Shown here one piece after another: positions 18,206-25,293 of a stretch of DNA of 64,000 bases (its first letter is position 1; every line of letters begins with the position of its first letter). The notes under the pieces are model-generated. The model had not been told where the DNA came from. It worked only from the letters and a program-made list of their open reading frames with translations, and did not search any database. Where the stretch lies: contig NC_019693.1 in assembly GCF_000317105.1 (NCBI RefSeq), forward strand, positions 5,209,227-5,273,226, read 5' to 3'. The translations under genes and the position numbers were made by a program. The DNA is from Oscillatoria acuminata PCC 6304 (GTDB lineage: Bacteria; Cyanobacteriota; Cyanobacteriia; Cyanobacteriales; Laspinemataceae).

Positions 18206-19129
18206 GTGGATCCGGAGAAGCAACAACAGATCATGGGGTATTTCATCGAGGAAGCTCGCGAGCACCTCGAAACCATCGAAAAAGGGCTGTTAGAGTTACA
18301 GTCCACCATGAACGATCAAGAACAATTGAACGAACTATTTCGCGCCGCACACTCGGTCAAGGGGGGTGCAGCGATGTTGGGCTTTGGGAGTATCCAAAAG
18401 ACAGCCCACAGTTTAGAGGATTGTTTTAAGATTCTGAAAGAGGAGCCAGTTCCCGTTGACCAAAAATTGGAAACCTTATTTTTAAAAGGGTATGACACCC
18501 TGCAAAAATTACTGGAACGCCTCCAAGGGCCTTTTGGCTTGAGAGAAGAAGATGGGGCCGAAATTGTCAAAGAGTCCCAGCCGGTGTTTGAGGAACTGAA
18601 AAAATATCTGGATACCCTCGTCAAGGGAGGGGGTGAAGGGGATGCAGATCCTACCCGCCGTGACTTGGGATTAGAGATTGCCAACGAAGTGATCAATCTG
18701 TTGCGACAAATGTTGATGCTATTCAAGCAAAAGCCCGATGCAGAAAACCGCAAACGGATCGGGACATTGTGCAATCAACTGGCTGAAATGAGTCCTCAGA
18801 TGCAGAATTGGCAAAGTTTGGTGAAAACTGCGGCTGGGGCGATCGCCAATCCCAGCAACAGCTATGACTTAATTGCACCTGTGACGATTAAAGAACTCAA
18901 ATATGCCAGCGATTTTATCGCCGTGGGCAAACCGGATACGATGCCCCCGAGTTCCTTATTGTTGGAATTGGCGGGTCAGTCCCCGAAACAAGCGGGTATC
19001 ACGCTCAATGAACAGGAGTTTATCATTAAGGCAGAGCCACAAGCAGCCGCGAAGAAACTGATTGAAACCTTTGATAAAAAACAGCTTACTGTCTTGACCA
19101 AGTTGTTAGTCAAAGCGGTGAAATCCTAG
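18206..19129 (+). CDS. Hpt-domain phosphotransfer protein
   Basis: The product has 307 residues starting with GTG at 18206, preceded six bases upstream by GAGGGAG. Residues 1-120 form an Hpt four-helix domain with the phosphorylation motif RAAHSVKGGAAMLGF (the His at about residue 49). The remaining 185 residues hold a charged linker and a conserved helical part with no CheA-type kinase or receiver domain. Hpt proteins relay phosphate between histidine kinases and response regulators. With no partner gene adjacent it would act in trans. The N-terminus resembles the opening of cyanobacterial CheA-like proteins, so it may derive from one. Confidence 0.8.
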   Translation: MDPEKQQQIMGYFIEEAREHLETIEKGLLELQSTMNDQEQLNELFRAAHSVKGGAAMLGFGSIQKTAHSLEDCFKILKEEPVPVDQKLETLFLKGYDTLQKLLERLQGPFGLREEDGAEIVKESQPVFEELKKYLDTLVKGGGEGDADPTRRDLGLEIANEVINLLRQMLMLFKQKPDAENRKRIGTLCNQLAEMSPQMQNWQSLVKTAAGAIANPSNSYDLIAPVTIKELKYASDFIAVGKPDTMPPSSLLLELAGQSPKQAGITLNEQEFIIKAEPQAAAKKLIETFDKKQLTVLTKLLVKAVKS

Positions 19130-19408
19130 GGATTTCCAGACCCTTACCGGACGGAGAATTCAATAATTCTTTTGTCCGTGGGAGCATCTTGCTCTGGATG
19201 ACAACAAGGGCGCAAGATGCTTCTACTCCCTATCGTGATCCTTAAAGGGTCCGAAATTCCTCCAGGATTAGGCAGTTTGCCAAATCCGTTGATGATCAGC
19301 AATTCTCAATGTTCCATGGGAAGCCGGAAATCGATTCAGAAAATAACGGGCGAGGGCGTTCTGGCGGGCGATCGTTGCTCAGTCTTTAGATTCAAAATAG
19401 GGGACTTC

Positions 19409-19889
19409 ATGCCCAATCCGGTCGGTAAAAGTCGGTTTTCGCTTTTAGGGAAGTCCAAAAAATAAGATATCCACAACCCACACCCTGAAGGGTGTGGGTT
19501 TTTATAGACTAGCCCTGTCAAGGTGTGTAGATTGTAGGGGCGCAATGCTTGCGCCCAAAAGAGGGCGCAAGCATTGCGCCCCTACAAGAAATAACGATTT
19601 GGGGTCATTAAATTGAACACCTGTCCAGGGCCTGCGCATTGCGCCCCTACAAGAAATAACGATATTAAATTGAACACCTGTCCAGGGCCTGCGCATTGCG
19701 CCCCTACAAGAAATAACGATTTGGGGTCATTAAATTTACCACCACAAGAGGGCCTGCGCATTGCGCCCCTACAAGAAATAACAATATTAAATTGAACACC
19801 TGTCCAGGGCCTGCGCATTGCGCCCCTACAAGAAATAACGATTTGGGGTCATTAAATTGAACACCTGTCCAGGGCTAGTTTTTATAGAC
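19409..19889. repeat. R3 repeat, copy a, interrupted by R1-B
   Basis: The left end ATGCCCAATCCGGTCGGTAA (from 19409) matches the left ends of R3b (45534) and R3c (51939). The centre is the hairpin AACCCACACCC-TGAA-GGGTGTGGGTT (19475-19500) followed by T residues. Its right-hand TTTTTATAGAC is cut by element R1-B, then resumes at 19878. The far right end beyond 19889 is diverged. Confidence 0.6.
19510..19877. mobile_element. R1-B: MITE-like element with perfect 12-bp target duplication
   Basis: The left end TAGCCCTGTCAAGGTG (19510-19525) and right end CACCTGTCCAGGGCTA (19862-19877) are related inverted repeats. The flanks are identical: GTTTTTATAGAC at 19498-19509 and 19878-19889. A palindrome with 24-bp arms and a 6-nt loop lies at 19533-19586. 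To its right, a unit beginning GGGCCTGCGCATTGCG repeats at 19628, 19685, 19750 and 19807 (spacings 57, 65 and 57 bp; the difference is an 8-bp TTGGGGTC segment). There is no coding capacity. Confidence 0.8.
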
Positions 19890-20712
19890 TTGTGATCTGA
19901 TTGAGTAGGGAATCTCTATGCTCAAGAGGGGGTAGAGATAGGGGCCTCCCTCGGTTTTGCCTTGACCGTAACCGATATAAAATAAAGAATTAATAATTAA
20001 TAACCCAGGATTTTTTAGGGGTTCAAGTCGAAACTTTGGCAATTTTTAAAGGGCGGTTTTATCTATTTCCAAAGCCGGTTTCAGCCTCTGGATTGCCCCC
20101 GGGGTTATAAAATTTTTCCCAGATTGTCCAGGTTGTGGTGTATAATCTAAATAGACTTACCAAACCTAACACTGGGGGTGGATAACTTTAATTGGATATA
20201 ACCAAACCATAACGAATCGATAAGTCAAGACCAGAAAACTCGGTCACTCTACGGATGCAAGGGAACAGAATTGTTGGCCTTGGATCGAGTTTGCTGCCGC
20301 AATCAAACCCAGTCATAATAAAGGATAGAACTTGTATGAGACTGCCTCATACTTAGCGTTTGAGTCTCAAAAAGAAGCATCACTGAAACAAATCGCGGAG
20401 GCGATCGCCCTGGGGTATCGGGCGGTTGTCATCGCCGTTCCAGCTTGATTTTTATACAAAAAATTGAGGAAATAGGCTGAACAGGTCCGATTGCCGGATC
20501 TCTAGTCCGGATATTTCCTTGATGCCTAGTGACTTGATATTCCTTCCCGAGGGCGAGGAGGTTGCAGAGATTGGGTTTTTGAACCTGTTTGTCTCAACGC
20601 TGTCCCGACGGCCTCAAAACGATACCTCATGAATCTCCAGTTTACCTTCCCACTTATAGACAAATGCAGTGGCGTTTGTCCTGTCCTTTTTTGCCAATTT
20701 TTTGATTTTTTT
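19890..20712. other. Gene-free stretch before the GNAT gene
   Basis: About 820 bp without a supportable gene. Near 20362-20448 a short open stretch ends LKQIAEAIALGYRAVVIAVP and then a stop, which reads like coding sequence but has no start or continuation. It may be a gene remnant. The segment 19970-20010 is AT-rich. No RNA gene was recognised. Confidence 0.35.
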
Positions 20713-21687
20713 ATGAGTATCATCAGTAGATGCCCCGTAGCGGGCGAAACAGACTTACAACAGATTGCTGATCTAGTTAAAACCTGTGAAGTCGATGGGT
20801 TACTAGACGAGGATAAATCAATTGCCGACCTCAAATGGATCGTCACCACCTCATCGGTCCGGTCCCGGCGTTTATGGAAAGACTCCAACGGTCACTTGCG
20901 CGGGTTTGGACAACTGTGGATTCCTGAACCCGACAAACGATTGGATGGATATTTGTGGTTCTACGTTGACCCCCAAGATGCCCTCCAAAACAGCTTTACC
21001 GATGGCATTATTCCTTTAGAAACCGAGATTTTAGATTGGGCAGAAAATCGCCTGCGGGAGATTGGTAACAAGAGTGGACTGAGTATCCACTTGCACACCA
21101 AAACTCGCGCCGAAGCCTTAATTAGAATTTCCACCCTAGAACGGCATAATTTTAGCCTAGAACGAACCTTTTTGACCCTGGTTAAATCTGACCTGGAAAC
21201 CCTACCGACCCCAGAGTTTCCCTCGGGATTTAATGTGCGATCGGTAGAGGCTCCCAGAGATAATCAAGCCTGGGTGGACTTATATAACGAATCCTTTATC
21301 GACCACTGGGATCACCACGATTTAACCCTGAGTAGTTTTCAGGATTGGCAACAGAATCCGAACTATCAACCGGAATTTGATTTAGTGGCAGTCGCCCCCG
21401 ATGGGACCTTTGCCGCCCTCTGCCAAAGTTCCCTTCAAACTGCCTTACCCCACTCCAGCAAAACCGGATGGATTCGCTGGTTAGGAACCCGTCGGGGCTT
21501 CCGCAGGATGGGTTTAGGACGCTCCATCCTCTTGGCTGCCATGGAACGCCTCTACGCTGCCGGTGCAACCAGTATCAAGCTCGGGGTTGATGCTGATAGT
21601 GCCACAGGTGCAACGCGCTTGTATGACGCAATGGGCTTCCGTCCGGTCCAAAGTTGGCTGTCCTACGTTAAAACAGTAACGACTTGA
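20713..21687 (+). CDS. GNAT-family acetyltransferase, possibly two GNAT units
   Basis: The product has 324 residues from the ATG at 20713 (MSIISRCPVAGETDL); an upstream in-frame ATG at 20629 would add 28 hydrophobic, atypical residues and is less likely. The C-terminal half has a clear acetyl-CoA binding loop, RRGFRRMGLGRSILLAAMER, followed by GATSIKLGVDADSATGATRL and YDAMGF, the classical GNAT ending. The N-terminal half has a similar length and strand pattern but no obvious CoA loop, so it may be a degenerate GNAT unit, as in two-domain enzymes of the mycothiol-synthase type. The substrate is unknown. Confidence 0.75.
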   Translation: MSIISRCPVAGETDLQQIADLVKTCEVDGLLDEDKSIADLKWIVTTSSVRSRRLWKDSNGHLRGFGQLWIPEPDKRLDGYLWFYVDPQDALQNSFTDGIIPLETEILDWAENRLREIGNKSGLSIHLHTKTRAEALIRISTLERHNFSLERTFLTLVKSDLETLPTPEFPSGFNVRSVEAPRDNQAWVDLYNESFIDHWDHHDLTLSSFQDWQQNPNYQPEFDLVAVAPDGTFAALCQSSLQTALPHSSKTGWIRWLGTRRGFRRMGLGRSILLAAMERLYAAGATSIKLGVDADSATGATRLYDAMGFRPVQSWLSYVKTVTT

Positions 21688-21712
21688 GTTTAGGACTGAC
21701 ACATTTCATCTC

Positions 21713-21746
21713 AATGTAGGGTTGATTCGCGAATCAACCCTACATT
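21713..21746. repeat. Perfect 34-bp palindrome
   Basis: AATGTAGGGTTGATTCG and its exact reverse complement are fused without a loop, 25 bp after the GNAT stop codon. The RNA could form a 17-bp hairpin and end transcription, although no T-run follows. Confidence 0.8.
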
Positions 21747-21839
21747 TAGGAAATGAACTCAAGTATGGCGTAAGTCTTAGGGTATTCCAACCAATAAATC
21801 ATCCAAATTTGATGTGAGCGCACCGAACAAGATTGTATT

Positions 21840-22097
21840 AGGGAACTCCAAAAAATAAAATCTTCAAAACGTTCGTTCGTAGTCACGGATCAACGGAGTA
21901 GCGGCGTCAATGTAGGGGCGCAATGCGCAGGCCCCAAGGGCCTGCGCATTGCGCCCCTACAGATACCTTCCTTTCAGTTGAACATTTGGAGGATTTATAT
22001 TTTGCAATCCCCTTAGCCCGCGCAGGCGGGCTTCGTCCGTATGCCTCCGGGCTACAGCCTGCGGGTTTTTGGGATATTTTATTGTTTAGAGTTCCCT
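21840..22097. mobile_element. R2a: element with terminal inverted repeats
   Basis: The left end AGGGAACTCCAAAAAATAAA (from 21840) and right end TTTATTGTTTAGAGTTCCCT (to 22097) are inverted repeats of about 20 bp with few mismatches. Inside is a palindrome with 24-bp arms and a 3-nt loop (21911-21961), and an AGCCCGCGCAGGCGGGCT hairpin module at about 22016. Related ends occur at 45785-45804 and 48262-48282. No target duplication was seen. Confidence 0.65.
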
Positions 22098-22239
22098 TAA
22101 AGTCATTGCTGCTCATGTTCCAGTTAGCTTGGTACAATGTTCAAAGGAGTGCATTCGGACTTCTATCCTCCATAATAAGATTTGGACCGCAACCGGCAAT
22201 GCCGGGGCCTGCGGACGCTGATTAGATTAATCCATAACC

Positions 22240-23313
22240 ATGAGACAAAAAATCTGGATTCTGCTCTGCCTGGTGAGTGCGATCGCCATCCTCTTAGTGA
22301 ATCTGACTCGCCATCAATCCCCCGGATCATTTGATCCCCAGGAGGCTCCTCTCTCACAGCACCCCGCAGATCCAGTCCCCACTCTTCCTGAACCCAGTCC
22401 GTTGAGCATGGAGTTCAGGCGTGCTCCCGTAGTCGTCTCCGATCGCCTGATGGCAGATTTAGAAGCATTAGCCTTTGAGCGCTCAACCCCCGAGAGTCGA
22501 GAACAGTCCCGAGAGTATATCAGCAGTCGCCTTGTAGCAGCGGGATGGACTCCGCAATTCCAACCCTTTGCTGGGGGAATCAACGTCATTGCCAAAAAAC
22601 CGGGGAGGAATCCCGAAGCGGGAAGTCTCCTCCTCGGCGCACATTATGATACCGTTCCCGGTTCTGCGGGTGCGAGTGATAATGGGACTGGGGTGGCGGT
22701 GTTGTTGGAAGTGGCGCGACTGTTGCAGGACCGGCAAACTGAGCGATCGCTAGAGTTGGCCTTTTTTGATTTAGAGGAAATCGGATTACATGGCAGTTTT
22801 GCCTTTGCCAGCGATCGCAACTTAGTTGCGGACTTACGCGGTGCAATTGTGGTGGATATGGTGGGATATGCTTGTTATCAAGCCGGATGTCAGGATTATC
22901 CCAGTCAGCTTCCTATACAACCGCCCAGCGATCGCGGTGACTTTATCGCAGTTATTGGAGATACGGAACATTTACCTCTGCTGCAAGTGTTCCAAATGGA
23001 AACATCGGCGGATTTACCGCCGGTTTATACGTTACCTGTTCCCTTTAAAGGATTGTTAATTCCTGATACCCTGCGAAGTGATCATGCTCCCTTTTGGTAT
23101 CAAGGGATTGGGGCCGTTTTAGTGACGGATACGGGGAATTTGCGATCGCCTCACTACCATCAACCCAGTGATACTCCCCAAACCATTGATCGTCCCTTTT
23201 TTATCGGTTCTGCACAACGAATTGCTGATGCGATCGTGACTTTATTAGAGAGTCAGGGAAGTTTAGAAACTAACTCGATTCGGACTCAGGCTTTGTTTAG
23301 AGATGTAAGCTGA
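22240..23313 (+). CDS. M28-family zinc aminopeptidase, membrane-anchored
   Basis: The product has 357 residues. An N-terminal hydrophobic stretch (4-21) acts as signal or anchor and is followed by a Pro-rich linker. The catalytic domain shows M28 metal ligands and active-site residues: GAHYDT (H135), SDNGTG (D147), DLEE (E179/E180) and SDHAPFWYQG near the C-terminus. M28 peptidases remove N-terminal residues using two zinc ions; some relatives are glutaminyl cyclases. The anchor puts the enzyme in the periplasm or outside. TldD follows 71 bp downstream on the same strand, so two peptidase genes may be co-transcribed. Confidence 0.85.
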   Translation: MRQKIWILLCLVSAIAILLVNLTRHQSPGSFDPQEAPLSQHPADPVPTLPEPSPLSMEFRRAPVVVSDRLMADLEALAFERSTPESREQSREYISSRLVAAGWTPQFQPFAGGINVIAKKPGRNPEAGSLLLGAHYDTVPGSAGASDNGTGVAVLLEVARLLQDRQTERSLELAFFDLEEIGLHGSFAFASDRNLVADLRGAIVVDMVGYACYQAGCQDYPSQLPIQPPSDRGDFIAVIGDTEHLPLLQVFQMETSADLPPVYTLPVPFKGLLIPDTLRSDHAPFWYQGIGAVLVTDTGNLRSPHYHQPSDTPQTIDRPFFIGSAQRIADAIVTLLESQGSLETNSIRTQALFRDVS

Positions 23314-23384
23314 TCGACTGCCCCTAATCGAATGATTTAGATTGGCTATAGAATTAAAGAGAAAACCTAACTTGGGAACCCGTT

Positions 23385-24872
23385 ATGTTAGAAGCGCCCA
23401 CCCAGATCACCCATCAGGATTTAGCCACCGAAGCGATCGCCTTGATTCGGCAAGCGGGGTGTGAGTATGGGGAGATCCGTCTGTGTCGTTATCGCGATCG
23501 CAGTCTAACTGCACGCGATCGCTCTTTAAGCAACTTGAGCGATCGGGTGAGTGCAGGATTTGGGGTGCGGGTGTTACATCAAGGGTCTTGGGGATTTGCG
23601 GCAAGTCCCCGCAGGAGTTCAGCCGAAGTTAGACGAATTGTGGCCCTTGCGGTAGAGATTGCCAAAGGCAGTCACCTCACGCAACAGACGCCGGTGAAGT
23701 TAGTCCCGGTAGAGACATATCGGGATAGTTATAGGACCCCGATTGCCATTGACCCGTTTACGATTCCTATTGAGGAGCAAGCGGCGTTATTGTTAGAGAT
23801 TAATGAGCGGTTGTTAGGGTATGGCGATCGCGGGATTAAAAAAGCTGCGTCTTTCCTACGCTTTACCCAGGAACAGAAAATCTTTGCTTCAACGGAAGGG
23901 TCGCTGATTGACCAAACGATTTACCGCAGTTATCCAGGATATAATTGTACGGCTATTGCCAATGGAGATGCCCAGAGTCGCAGTTATGAACGGCCTCCTT
24001 TGAATTGTGGCTATGAACATATCGACCGGACAGACTTGCTGGGAGAAGTGGACCGAGTGGCAACGGAGGCGATCGCCAAAGTTCATGCCCCCAAGGGACC
24101 CTCGGGAATTAAAACCACCTTAATCCTGAAACCCACGAATCTCTTTCTCACCATTCATGAATCCGTCGGACATCCTACGGAACTCGATCGCGTGTATGGT
24201 TACGAAGCCAACTTTGCCGGGACCAGCTTCGCCACCACCGATGGCTTGGGAAGCCTGCAATATGCCGCCCCTTGGGTCAATTTTAAGGCTGATCGCACCC
24301 AACCGGGGGGACGGGGAACAATGGGATATGACGATGAAGGAGTTATATCACAAGAATGGCACGTTGTCAAGGATGGAATTTTAGTAGATTATCTCACCGA
24401 TCGCGAGACGGCAGCGCGACTGGGACGGGGGAGTAGTAATGGATGTGCTTATGCCGATAGTTGGTATAACGTGCCGATGGTGCGGATTCCCAATCTCGGG
24501 TTAGAACCGGGACCGGATGGCGGGAGTCATACAGCCACTCTTGCCGAAGCGATCGCCGATACCGAGGAGGGGATTTTAATTGATGGGATTGGCAGCTATT
24601 CCATCGACCAACAACGGCGGAATTTTCAATTTGGTGGGGATGCCTTTTGGCAAGTCAAAAAAGGGAAAGTGGTGGGGATGTTGAAAGATGTCACCTATCA
24701 GGCGATGACCACGGATTTTTGGAAAAGTGTAGATGCGATCGGGCCAAAATCCGAGCAGATTCAGTGTGGCACCAATCTCTGCGGAAAAGGTGAACCGATG
24801 CAGATCGCGCAAATGACTCATGCCTGCGTTCCAGTCAGGGTGAGGGATATTTTCATTGGCGGCCCTTCTTAA
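23385..24872 (+). CDS. tldD: TldD metalloprotease subunit
   Basis: The product has 495 residues. It has the TldD metal-binding motif HESVGHPTELDR (H258, E259, H263) and the family's C-terminal block, with LGRGSSNGCAYADSWYNVPM and a Gly-rich end. In bacteria TldD forms a heterodimer with TldE/PmbA that degrades unfolded peptides and processes peptide antibiotics such as microcins. The partner lies at 37351, not adjacent. A perfect 14-bp hairpin at 24997 probably terminates transcription. Confidence 0.9.
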   Translation: MLEAPTQITHQDLATEAIALIRQAGCEYGEIRLCRYRDRSLTARDRSLSNLSDRVSAGFGVRVLHQGSWGFAASPRRSSAEVRRIVALAVEIAKGSHLTQQTPVKLVPVETYRDSYRTPIAIDPFTIPIEEQAALLLEINERLLGYGDRGIKKAASFLRFTQEQKIFASTEGSLIDQTIYRSYPGYNCTAIANGDAQSRSYERPPLNCGYEHIDRTDLLGEVDRVATEAIAKVHAPKGPSGIKTTLILKPTNLFLTIHESVGHPTELDRVYGYEANFAGTSFATTDGLGSLQYAAPWVNFKADRTQPGGRGTMGYDDEGVISQEWHVVKDGILVDYLTDRETAARLGRGSSNGCAYADSWYNVPMVRIPNLGLEPGPDGGSHTATLAEAIADTEEGILIDGIGSYSIDQQRRNFQFGGDAFWQVKKGKVVGMLKDVTYQAMTTDFWKSVDAIGPKSEQIQCGTNLCGKGEPMQIAQMTHACVPVRVRDIFIGGPS

Positions 24873-24996
24873 CCCGGGCGGACTGAACCACCCGCAGCCA
24901 TGAAACCGGGTTACGGAATTTATCTGATTCATCAAGAATTGATGAATCGGTAGGGGCTTTTCCCTGGTCCCAGTCCGGTGAACCACCGGGGAGAAA

Positions 24997-25038
24997 AAGT
25001 CGGTCCTCTTGGCCTAGAAAATACAAGAGGACCGACTT
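24997..25038. terminator. Perfect 14-bp stem-loop after tldD
   Basis: AAGTCGGTCCTCTT (24997-25010) pairs exactly with AAGAGGACCGACTT (25025-25038) across a 14-nt loop. It is followed by AATTTATC, so the T-run is weak. A second hairpin, CCGGTGAACCACCGG, lies at 24975-24989. Confidence 0.6.
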
Positions 25039-25293
25039 AATTTATCAAAAATTCAAAAAACCCCGCAGACAAGGGCAAAAATTGCGGATAGAATCAGAGT
25101 AATAAAACCCATTTGAGCCAAAAATATTAGGAGTACCCTGACCCAGAGAAGCAAACACACAAACCAACTAAAATAAGACCCCGAGAAACAATCGCTTTTG
25201 ACTCTGACCCTACGGCCCTTCCAGCCCACTATAAAAAAAAGCGGTTTTCTTCAGATTTAGCTTAAATTTTTTATTCAATAAAACCACCGATTG

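Noticed and set aside
19502-19818. Short frames encoding repeated RRPWTGVQFN segments
   Set aside because: They are translations of the R1-B minisatellite, not genes.
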